Source: DATMNI01 sp963817515
GTDB lineage: Bacteria > Acidobacteriota > Terriglobia > Bryobacterales > Bryobacteraceae
DNA length: 64,000 nt
Direction of reading: 5' to 3'
Assembly: GCA_963817515.1 (NCBI GenBank)
Contig: CAWFPJ010000035.1
Span: 310,001-374,000 of the forward strand
Shown here piece by piece: positions 57,052 to 64,000 of this stretch. The notes beneath the pieces were generated by a model. That model was given only the letters and a program-made list of their open reading frames with translations. It did not search any database and was not told the DNA's origin. Each line of letters starts with the position of its first letter. The stretch's first letter is position 1. A program made the translations under genes and the position numbers.

Positions 57052-57849
57052 TTATTGCGTTGCCGTAATCCCGCCATCCAGATACAACGTTTGCCCCGTG
57101 ATGAAATCCGACGCGGGCGCAACCAGGAACAACACCGCGCTCATCACTTCGTCGGGCTCGGCGATCCGCCCCAACGGTATGCGCGCCACCAAGGCGTCGT
57201 AGAACTTAGGATCTGAGAGCATGTGCGCCACCATTTGCGTTCGCACAAACGTCGGGGCCACTACATTCACATTGATTTTGTTCGGCGCCCATTCCGCCGC
57301 CAATTGTTTGCACAGGATGGCCAATCCCCCTTTGGTGGCGCAATAGGCCGCATAGCCCCGCCCGCGCAGCCCCAGCAGCGTGCGCACCGATCCGATATGA
57401 ACCTGCTTGCCGCCTGCGCCCTGCCTCATCATGTGGCGCGCGGCTGCCTGCGCCTGAAACATGGCGCCTTTCAGATTGACGTCGAACACGTGGTCGAACA
57501 TGGCTTCGGTGACTTCCTCGGCCTTCTCTTCACGGTTCAATCCCACGCAGTTCACCAGGATGTCCAGGGCTCCGAAGTGAGCCGCCACGTCGTCGGTCAT
57601 GCGCCGCGTTTCGTCCACCGAAGTGACATCGAACGAAGCTGCGTAAGCCTCGTGGCCCTGCTGCTGCAGTTCGGTAGCGCAGGCCGCGGCCTTCTGCGCG
57701 TCGTGTCCCGCCACGGCAACGCGCGCGCCCATTCCGGCCAACCCCTCACTCACGGCCTTTCCGATGCCGCCATATCCGCCGGTAACCAAAGCCACCTTGC
57801 CGTCCAAGCGAAACAACCGTCCCGGGCCTGCTCCGGGCGCCCCGGCCAT
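57052..57849 (-). CDS. SDR-family oxidoreductase
   Basis: A 265-residue classical short-chain dehydrogenase. It has VTGGYGGIGKAV (cofactor Gly-rich loop, about 21-32), DILVNCVGLN (about 96; NNAG variant), Ser in HIGSVRTL and the catalytic YCATK (about 165). It closes with FITGQTLYLDGGI. The family oxidises or reduces secondary alcohols and keto sugars. The stop of the preceding SDR directly abuts this start, so the two are translated from one message and probably act on related intermediates. The N terminus is unusually Gly/Ala/Pro-rich. Confidence 0.9.
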   Translation of the reverse strand: MAGAPGAGPGRLFRLDGKVALVTGGYGGIGKAVSEGLAGMGARVAVAGHDAQKAAACATELQQQGHEAYAASFDVTSVDETRRMTDDVAAHFGALDILVNCVGLNREEKAEEVTEAMFDHVFDVNLKGAMFQAQAAARHMMRQGAGGKQVHIGSVRTLLGLRGRGYAAYCATKGGLAILCKQLAAEWAPNKINVNVVAPTFVRTQMVAHMLSDPKFYDALVARIPLGRIAEPDEVMSAVLFLVAPASDFITGQTLYLDGGITATQ

Positions 57850-58605
57850 CTATTTGCCCACCCAGCCGCCGTCCACGTGGATCGACTGGCCCGTCAGATA
57901 GCTGGCTTCCTCAGAGGCGAAGAAGGCGACCACGGTGCCGATCTCGCGCGGCTCCCCAGGCCTACCCAGCGAGATCTGCGCGAGAATGCCCGGCAGCAGG
58001 TCTGGCCGCTTCATCACCCAGGCCGTCATATCCGTGTCGATCAATCCCGGGTGGACGCAATTCACCCGAATGCCCAGCGGGGTCATCTCCGCGGACATGT
58101 TGCGGGTCAACGCTTCAAGCCCAAGTTTGGTGGGTGCGTAGTGCGTACGCCCGGGCAGAACCTTGCCGGCCTGAATGGATCCGATGTTCACGATGTTGCC
58201 CTTGCGGCCTGCCGCGAGCGCTCGCCGGCAGAAGACCTGCGAACAGAGCCACTGGCCCCTCAAGTTCACGTCCGTGAGCCGGGTCCACTGTTCGTCCGTC
58301 AAATCCAGAAATGGCACGATGGTCTCGATGCCGGCGTTATTCACCAGGATGTCGACCGGCCCGAGCTCGCTCCAAACCTGATCGACCATTGCCTCCACCT
58401 CCGATCGAACCGCCACATCAGCCTTCACCGTGATAGCCCGGCGGCCCTTGAGCCGGACCGATGCGGCCACCTCCTCTGCGCTTTGGGCATTGGCAACGTA
58501 GTTCACCGCAACGTCGGCGCCTTCCTCGGCAAACACTTCAGCGATCCCCCGGCCGATCCCCCGGCTGGCTCCGGTGACGATGGCTACCTTACCCGCAAGT
58601 TTCAA
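57850..58605 (-). CDS. SDR-family oxidoreductase (FabG-like)
   Basis: A 251-residue classical SDR. Motifs: VTGASRGIGRGIA (about 11-23), ILVNNAGIE (about 88-96), NIGSIQAGK with the catalytic Ser, YAPTK with Tyr-Lys (about 155-159), and the end SYLTGQSIHVDGGW. It is a 3-oxoacyl-ACP-reductase-like oxidoreductase, most likely acting on a sugar, polyol or sugar acid given the neighbours. It is the first gene of the SDR, SDR, cyclase set. Confidence 0.9.
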   Translation of the reverse strand: MKLAGKVAIVTGASRGIGRGIAEVFAEEGADVAVNYVANAQSAEEVAASVRLKGRRAITVKADVAVRSEVEAMVDQVWSELGPVDILVNNAGIETIVPFLDLTDEQWTRLTDVNLRGQWLCSQVFCRRALAAGRKGNIVNIGSIQAGKVLPGRTHYAPTKLGLEALTRNMSAEMTPLGIRVNCVHPGLIDTDMTAWVMKRPDLLPGILAQISLGRPGEPREIGTVVAFFASEEASYLTGQSIHVDGGWVGK

Positions 58606-58714
58606 AACTCCTCCTTACAATTCCGGCAATCGATGCCTTCAGTATTGAATCATGTAGGCGTCCTGCATCACAAGTGGTTGCGGTGGCGGCAACCCCATAC
58701 CACGAACGCCCACT

Positions 58715-60505
58715 TCATTTCTTCGACACCAGCTTCGCGCTTGGCGTTGCGTCGGCCTCCAGGTCTCCCAGAATATACTGCACCGCCGCCAACAAGTGTT
58801 GGGTCCAAGCCGGATCCGTATAAAAAATCGTGGTGTGCCCGAGCGGCGTAAAATACGTCCGGCCCTTGCCGTAGGTCTTGATCCACGCGAGGCCGTAATC
58901 CTGATCGGGACGGGTACACTCGGCGCACAATCGCCCGGCCGTCGCCATGTCGGACTTCTCCACATCCAGGCTCAACAGGATGTGCTGCTTCTCGCGGCTG
59001 TAAGGTGAGTAGACCGGGAAATGGTAGAACTCGTCGGTGTGCTCGAAACTGGCGGCGCCGAAGCTCTTGGTCAGCGGGCTGTTCGGATCGTCGACCTTGA
59101 TTACCTGCTTTTCGGTGTGATGGGCCCCCGCCCAACCACCCATCATTTCCGCGAACTCGGGCCAGTTATTGTCGGCGAAGGTCACGGCGTGGTTGCCGCC
59201 GATTCCGCCCCCCTCGCGGACAAAGCGCAGTATTCCCTCGCGGACCTCCGGATCGTTGTGGACCATCCCGCAGACATTATTCAGAAACACCGCGTCGAAT
59301 TCCTTGATCTTTGGATACTTGAGAAGTTCCAGGTCGTTGCTGAAAACCGGTGTGAATGCCTCAGTGTATTTGCCCATCAGTTCCAGCAGCAGATTGCCGT
59401 GCGGAATGGTCGCGTGTCCCGAATACATCTGGAGATCCGTTACCAGCAGTTTGCGCGGCTTTTTGGGCTGTACGATGGCCTTCCGCGGCGCTCCCGCATC
59501 GATCTGCCGCTGCATATCGGCATCCAGCCGATCGCGTCCGCGGATCTTTCCCGCCGGCGAGTCGACCATCTGCCTGACGCGCGCCGCCATCGCCGGCCAC
59601 ATCGCCTTTTCGAAACCGGTCAGGCACTTCTGCAAGTCGGCATATGGGTCGGCGGCGCCGGTTGCATCTACCGAGATGAACAAAGGCTTCAGCCCATCGT
59701 GATACGCTGCCAGAAAAAAGTCCGGCAGTGCACCAGCGCCGGCGCCCAGGGTGACATCCTTGCCTTTAGCTCCGAGCGCGCTTCGATCACCTACGTCTAC
59801 CGCCATGAGTTTCTGTTTGACCACCGCAAGTCCATCTACCGGCTTGACGCCCTCTTGCATCCAGCCGCTCAGGTCGGCGGCGATGCCCATTCGCTGGCTG
59901 CGGCCTTCGAGCGCGCTCAGAGTTCGGGCCGGATCCTTCCGGCTCTCAAACGCCACATTGATGGCGTATTCGTTGGCAAGCTTATCGATGCCGGCCAGCG
60001 CGGCCGCCGGCGCCGCGCCGGTAACGATCAGCATCGGGCAGTTTATGGCTTTGGCGAACTCGAACACTTTCCGCTGCGAGCTCTCGTCCTGTCCTATATC
60101 GTCCACGCGGTAGGCGAATATCGTCTGGTTCAGCTCGCGCAGTCTGCGGACCACTGCCGCGCGCTCACCCTGCTGAAGACGGTAGTCCAGGTTCTTGGGG
60201 ATTTCCGGACTGAGCCTTTGCGAACTGGCGGCCTCAACGCCGGTGACACCAAGGGTGTCGGCCTTGGCCAGAGCATCGGAGAACGTGAGTTGCCGGAAGG
60301 CGGCAGTCGGAATACCTACATGCCATCCAAACCAGATATTGTTGTCCGCTGCTCCCGCGCGGATCGTGCCCAAACTGGCGCCGGTGGGGCGTAGCGACAA
60401 GTTCGGCACCGCCGGAGCGGCCGGCGCGCCACGCCCCCCAGGCGTCTGGGCGGAACCAAGAACGGCTCCGGCTACGATTGTCAGAACCACAGCTCGCATC
60501 GTCAT
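58715..60505 (-). CDS. Exported TIM-barrel isomerase / ThuA fusion protein
   Basis: A 596-residue two-domain protein with a signal peptide (RAVVLTIVAGAVLGSAQ). Residues about 55-310 are an AP-endonuclease-2-type TIM barrel (GVTGVEAASSQRLSPEIPKNLDYRL, INVAFESRKDPAR, GMAADLSGWM-like, ...VDATGAADPYADLQKCL). Residues about 345-590 are a ThuA domain (RKLLVTDLQMYSGHATIPHGN, FDAVFLNNVCGM, GGGIGGNHAVTFADNNWPEFAEMMGGW, then WIKTYGKGRTYFTPLGH). Joining an isomerase-like and a ThuA fold suggests both act on one sugar substrate in the periplasm. The ThuA half aligns with the protein at 31413-32334. ATG 60499 is an alternative start. Confidence 0.88.
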   Translation of the reverse strand: MTMRAVVLTIVAGAVLGSAQTPGGRGAPAAPAVPNLSLRPTGASLGTIRAGAADNNIWFGWHVGIPTAAFRQLTFSDALAKADTLGVTGVEAASSQRLSPEIPKNLDYRLQQGERAAVVRRLRELNQTIFAYRVDDIGQDESSQRKVFEFAKAINCPMLIVTGAAPAAALAGIDKLANEYAINVAFESRKDPARTLSALEGRSQRMGIAADLSGWMQEGVKPVDGLAVVKQKLMAVDVGDRSALGAKGKDVTLGAGAGALPDFFLAAYHDGLKPLFISVDATGAADPYADLQKCLTGFEKAMWPAMAARVRQMVDSPAGKIRGRDRLDADMQRQIDAGAPRKAIVQPKKPRKLLVTDLQMYSGHATIPHGNLLLELMGKYTEAFTPVFSNDLELLKYPKIKEFDAVFLNNVCGMVHNDPEVREGILRFVREGGGIGGNHAVTFADNNWPEFAEMMGGWAGAHHTEKQVIKVDDPNSPLTKSFGAASFEHTDEFYHFPVYSPYSREKQHILLSLDVEKSDMATAGRLCAECTRPDQDYGLAWIKTYGKGRTYFTPLGHTTIFYTDPAWTQHLLAAVQYILGDLEADATPSAKLVSKK

Positions 60506-60657
60506 TGCTCCTCAAAGCCCAAACTTCGGGCTCCTCTCGCTTCGAATAGCGAACGGATGCTATCAAGCCATGGGTGGGAAGTCAAATTACAAGCCTTGCG
60601 GACAGAAGCATTGCGGATATTTCACGCGAAACCATACGGGTGATAATAGTTGAGGAC

Positions 60658-61695
60658 ATGACTGTGAACAATACCTATTTGAAATGGGTCATGGAGCATA
60701 CCAGCACCAAATGGTGGCACGACTCCGCGGAAGAGTCAGAGTTGGACCTCGGTCTCCAACGCGGCGCGGTCGGTGTCACGACCAATCCGCTCCTGGCGAG
60801 CGCGGCACTCAACAAGAACCGGGGGCAGTGGACCAGCGCCATCGAAGAAGTGCTGGCGCGGAATCTGCCGCCGGAATCGAAAGCCGAAGCGCTGATGCAG
60901 ATCGCCGTCACCAGAGCGGCTGGAAAGCTCATGCCGGAATACGCGTCGAGCGGGCGCCAATCCGGATTCGTATGCGCCCAGGTCAACCCGCTGCGCGCCG
61001 GCGACCGCGACTGTATGTACGCCATGGCAAAACGTCTTCACGCATGGGCCCCGAATATTGCAGTCAAGCTGCCGGCCACCGGCGCCGGCCTGGACGTCCT
61101 GGAAGACTGCGCGGCGGAAGGCATAACGGTGACCGCCACGGTGAGCTTCACGGTGCCGCAGGTGGTGGCGATAGCGGAGCGGCATCGCGCCGGTATCCGG
61201 CGCGCGCGAGAGAAGCAAATTGAACCGGGGAAATGTTTCGCGGTGATCATGATCGGCCGCCTGGACGACTACCTGCGCGAAGTGGCTCACGATAATCAGG
61301 CGGCGGCCAGCGAACAGGATATCCGCCAGGCAGGACTGGCGGTTACTAAACGCTCGTATGCGATCTACAAAGACCGCGGTTATGAGGCCGTGCTACTGGT
61401 GGCGGCCCTGCGAGGCGACTATCACCTGACGGAGTTGGCCGGGGCCGATCTGGTGATGTCGATTCATCCGTCTTCTCAGGAGCTCTTCGTGGCGAAGGAT
61501 CACGCACGCGAGGAACGGATCGAAGAACCGATTTCGGACGACGTGCTGGATCGGCTGCGCCAGATGCCCGAATTCGTACGCTCCTACGAGCCGGACGGAA
61601 TGGCGCCTTGCGAATTCGTGAGCTTCGGGGCCACCCAGCGGACCCTGAGCCAGTTCTGCGAAATGGGTTGGAAACCGATGGAGAGCTACCGGTAA
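60658..61695 (+). CDS. Transaldolase-family protein
   Basis: A 345-residue transaldolase-type aldolase. The N-terminal GAVGVTTNPLLAS (about 38-50) and the Schiff-base Lys in IAVKLPATGAGLDVLEDC (about 137) mark the family. It then has ITVTATVSFTVPQVVAIAE and a later HPSSQELF segment. The sequence is longer and more divergent than TalB, so the substrate may be an unusual sugar or ketose phosphate. The ATG at 60658 is used (GAGG five bases upstream, homology begins there); the open frame starts at 60574. Its stop directly abuts the E2 start. Confidence 0.85.
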   Translation: MTVNNTYLKWVMEHTSTKWWHDSAEESELDLGLQRGAVGVTTNPLLASAALNKNRGQWTSAIEEVLARNLPPESKAEALMQIAVTRAAGKLMPEYASSGRQSGFVCAQVNPLRAGDRDCMYAMAKRLHAWAPNIAVKLPATGAGLDVLEDCAAEGITVTATVSFTVPQVVAIAERHRAGIRRAREKQIEPGKCFAVIMIGRLDDYLREVAHDNQAAASEQDIRQAGLAVTKRSYAIYKDRGYEAVLLVAALRGDYHLTELAGADLVMSIHPSSQELFVAKDHAREERIEEPISDDVLDRLRQMPEFVRSYEPDGMAPCEFVSFGATQRTLSQFCEMGWKPMESYR

Positions 61696-62865
61696 ATGGC
61701 CACAGCAGTGGAGGTGCCGAAGCTTGGGAACACGGTTGAGGAGTGCCTGATCAGCAGATGGGTAAAGCGGCAAGGTGAACCGGTTACCGCGGGCGATGTG
61801 GTGGCGGAGATCGAAACCGATAAGGCGACCTTCGAAGTGACTGCGCCTGTGGGCGGCACGTTGCTGGCGGCGTTCTTCGACGAAGGCGCGCTGGTTCCGG
61901 TTTTTACGAATCTGTTTGTGATTGGGGAACCAGGGGAGGGAATCGAAAGCTTCAGGCCGGGGACCAAGAACCCAGGCGCGGAGGCCGACGCGACTTCTGA
62001 GCAGCGGCTGAAAACGCCCGTGCCACCGCAGAACCACCAGCCGTTGGGGCCTGCATTCAGCCCTCGGGCCAGGCGCTTTGCGGAGGCGCACAATTTTCAT
62101 CCGGCAGCGGTTACGGGCACAGGCCCGGGCGGTCGGGTTCTGGAAGCGGATCTGCGACAACTACATGACCACCAGAATGCGAAACAGCCCGGTAGGCCGA
62201 TCCCACATGTCCGCGAGAAAATCGCGCGGCGAATGCGTGAGTCACTGGCCTCCACTGCGCAGTACACGCTCAACACGTCGGCCAATGCCGGTGGGTTGCT
62301 GGCCCTGCGCGCCCGCCTCAGAGCTTCGGTAAGCCTGCCGGATATCAATATCAACGATCTGGTGACGTTCTGTACCGTGGAAGCGCTGTTGGAGGTTCCC
62401 AGCCTGAATGCTGAGTTCATCGATGGCAGAATTCACGAACACTCTGACATCCACATCGGGTTCGCGTGCGACACGCCACGCGGGCTGATGGTTCCGGTGG
62501 TGAAGGACGCGCACACGCTGGCCATCGACGAACTGGCGGTCAGGATCAAGGAACTGGCGGCGCACGCAGTCGCGGGAACAATCGCCCCCGATGACCTCTC
62601 AGGCGCCACATTCACTATCAGCAACCTGGGCGGTCTGGGCATTGAGTCTTTTACGCCGCTGCTCAACCCGCCGCAGGTGGCGATTCTGGGGGTGGGCGCG
62701 ATCCAACTGAAGCCGGTGCGCCGGAACGGTCAGATCGAATTCATCGACGCCGTTGGGCTGTCGCTTACGTGCGACCACCAGGTGATCGACGGCGCGCCCG
62801 GCGCCAGGTTCTTACAAGTACTGAAAGACAAGATTGAAAACGTGGAGTCACTGCGTGTCATCTGA
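61696..62865 (+). CDS. 2-Oxoacid dehydrogenase E2 (lipoyl acyltransferase)
   Basis: A 389-residue dihydrolipoamide acyltransferase. A lipoyl domain (1-78; lipoyl-Lys in EIETDKATFEV, about 42) is followed by a linker and a peripheral subunit-binding domain (FSPRARRFAEAHNFHPAAVTG-like, about 117-150). The catalytic domain runs to the C terminus and holds LSCDHQVIDG-like active-site text (LTCDHQVIDGAPG, about 358-368). It is the core of an oxidative decarboxylation complex with E1 downstream. Only one lipoyl domain is present. The E3 at the left edge of the window is on the same strand but 60 kb away, so not a demonstrated partner. Confidence 0.93.
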   Translation: MATAVEVPKLGNTVEECLISRWVKRQGEPVTAGDVVAEIETDKATFEVTAPVGGTLLAAFFDEGALVPVFTNLFVIGEPGEGIESFRPGTKNPGAEADATSEQRLKTPVPPQNHQPLGPAFSPRARRFAEAHNFHPAAVTGTGPGGRVLEADLRQLHDHQNAKQPGRPIPHVREKIARRMRESLASTAQYTLNTSANAGGLLALRARLRASVSLPDININDLVTFCTVEALLEVPSLNAEFIDGRIHEHSDIHIGFACDTPRGLMVPVVKDAHTLAIDELAVRIKELAAHAVAGTIAPDDLSGATFTISNLGGLGIESFTPLLNPPQVAILGVGAIQLKPVRRNGQIEFIDAVGLSLTCDHQVIDGAPGARFLQVLKDKIENVESLRVI

Positions 62866-62881
62866 TTAGGAGTCTGACGGA

Positions 62882-64000
62882 ATGCCAAAATCAATCATCA
62901 TAGAACCGGAAGAAGTGTTTGCCGGCGGAACCATTCATCTTCAGGATATTCCGATCAATGCTTACCAGAAGACGGTGGAGGAAGAACTGGGGAGTTACTC
63001 GCCCGAAGATTTCCTGAACATCTGGCAGGACATGTGCGGCATCCGGGAATTCGAAACCATTCTGAACGAGATCAAAGTCAAGGGCGTCTACAAAGGCATC
63101 GCTTACAATCACGCGGGCCCGGCGCACCTGTCGATCGGGCAGGAAGCGGCTGCGGTCGGTATGGCCTTCGCGCTATCGCCCGACGACCACATCTTCGGAT
63201 CGCATCGCAGCCACGGTGAGATTCTGGCCAAGGGTTTCTCCGCGATCCGGCAGCTCAGCGATTCGCAATTGATGGAGATCATGCAGCGCTACCGCGACGG
63301 CGCTCTTCTGCGTCCCGTGGAGCAAGGCTACAAAGGAACTGTGAAGGGGCTGGCGCTGCGGTTCTTCATTTACGGGGCGTACAGTGAAATCTTCGCGCGC
63401 GAAACCGGCTTCAACCGCGGGCTGGGCGGTTCCATGCACGCGTTCTTCGCTCCGTTCGGAATCTATCCCAACAATGCCATTGTGGGCGGCTCCGGGTCGG
63501 TTGCGCCGGGCGCGGCGCTTTTCAAGCGAGTCAACCGGAAACCAGGGATCGTGGTGGCCAACATCGGCGATGCTTCCTTCGGCTGCGGCCCGGTTTGGGA
63601 AGGCATCACGTTTTCCGCTATGGACCAGTACCGCAAGCTGTGGGACGAGTCCCTGGGCGGCGGCCTGCCGATCATATTCAACTGCATGAACAATTTCTAC
63701 GGCATGGGTGGACAGCCCGTTGGCGAAACGATGGGTGTGCAGTTCATCGCCCGCGTAGGCGCAGGCGTCAACCCGGAACAGATGCACGCCGAGCGCATCA
63801 ACGGTTACGACCCGATGCCCGTGATCGACGCCTTCCGCCGCAAGAAGCAGGTGCTGAACGAGGGCCGCGGGCCGGTTCTGCTGGACACGGTGACCTACCG
63901 GATCAGCGGCCACTCGCCTTCGGACGCCTCCAGCTACCGCTCCAAGGAAGAGATCGAGCGGTGGCAGCAGGCCGATTCCATCCCCGCCTTTCGCCACAAA
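62882..64000 (+). CDS. Thiamine-diphosphate-dependent dehydrogenase E1 component (3'-truncated)
   Basis: 373 codons are visible and the gene runs off the window. It is an E1 alpha-type dehydrogenase: HLSIGQEAAAVGMAFAL, SHRSHGEILAKG, a GLGGSMH motif, GGSGSVAPGAALF and the ThDP motif GDASFGCGPVWEG ending in NCMNNFYGMGG. The usual GDG is GDA here. YRISGHSPSDASSYRSKEE corresponds to the phosphorylation/substrate loop. There is no sign of the alpha subunit ending at the usual 330-350 residues, so an alpha-beta fusion is possible. The ATG at 62882 has AGGAG 12 bases upstream and follows the E2 stop by 16 bases. Confidence 0.88.
   Translation, partial: MPKSIIIEPEEVFAGGTIHLQDIPINAYQKTVEEELGSYSPEDFLNIWQDMCGIREFETILNEIKVKGVYKGIAYNHAGPAHLSIGQEAAAVGMAFALSPDDHIFGSHRSHGEILAKGFSAIRQLSDSQLMEIMQRYRDGALLRPVEQGYKGTVKGLALRFFIYGAYSEIFARETGFNRGLGGSMHAFFAPFGIYPNNAIVGGSGSVAPGAALFKRVNRKPGIVVANIGDASFGCGPVWEGITFSAMDQYRKLWDESLGGGLPIIFNCMNNFYGMGGQPVGETMGVQFIARVGAGVNPEQMHAERINGYDPMPVIDAFRRKKQVLNEGRGPVLLDTVTYRISGHSPSDASSYRSKEEIERWQQADSIPAFRHK

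Noticed and set aside
57223..58851. 542-residue plus-strand frame
   Set aside because: Antisense to two SDR genes with intact motifs.
59021..60394. 457-residue plus-strand frame
   Set aside because: Antisense to the TIM-barrel/ThuA fusion.

Overview
The window is high-GC DNA of a soil-type heterotroph, most likely an acidobacterium of the Solibacter/Bryobacter kind. This is inferred from family content only. It holds three very large TonB-dependent receptors with N-terminal carboxypeptidase-regulatory domains, ADOP-type (MacB/FtsX) permeases with a PadR regulator, quinoprotein and CxxCH electron-transfer genes, ThuA and Gfo/Idh/MocA sugar genes, and a VVWGD-repeat subtilase. No rRNA, tRNA, CRISPR array, insertion sequence or phage gene was seen.

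Region 1 (1-12.6 kb). After the end of a pyridine-nucleotide disulfide oxidoreductase comes a tightly packed minus-strand operon, most junctions overlapping by 1-4 bases. Its order is sigma-54 activator, membrane HD-GYP/GAF/GGDEF protein, two peptide-type ABC permeases, periplasmic binding protein, ATPase, degenerate LuxR-type response regulator, PilZ protein. Divergent to it are a secreted subtilase with a C-terminal VVWGD repeat tail and a stand-alone copy of the membrane domain found in the HD-GYP protein. The intergenic gap holds a -24/-12-like promoter and two inverted repeats. I think this is the most novel system here: a secreted protease, a peptide importer and a complete c-di-GMP make/break/bind circuit.

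Region 2 (12.6-33.7 kb). This is a polymer- or sugar-utilisation region. One minus-strand set is TonB receptor, two-haem cytochrome c, PQQ dehydrogenase. A second long set is Gfo/Idh oxidoreductase, ThuA protein, HEAT-repeat protein, TonB receptor, seven-haem TPR cytochrome, TonB receptor. A divergent FG-GAP beta-propeller protein lies between them.

Region 3 (33.7-41 kb). A zinc-ribbon membrane protein and an intact ADOP permease are followed by a PspA module (YjfI/DUF2170, PspA/IM30, YjfK-like, and a novel membrane/coiled-coil partner). A textbook sigma-70 promoter with a palindrome over its -10 box drives it.

Region 4 (41-64 kb). Sugar and redox metabolism: rhamnulokinase, aldo/keto reductase, cupin, TIM-barrel isomerases, NIPSNAP protein, PadR plus a broken ADOP permease, a zinc alcohol dehydrogenase, MsrP/MsrQ, a glycosyltransferase-methyltransferase fusion, a cyclase with two SDRs, a TIM-barrel/ThuA fusion, and a transaldolase-E2-E1 set running off the end.

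A window-wide feature is six single-base +1 frameshifts in five genes, all insertions, none in a long homopolymer. They may be sequencing errors or genuine decay, so the affected genes are annotated over their full reconstructed span.
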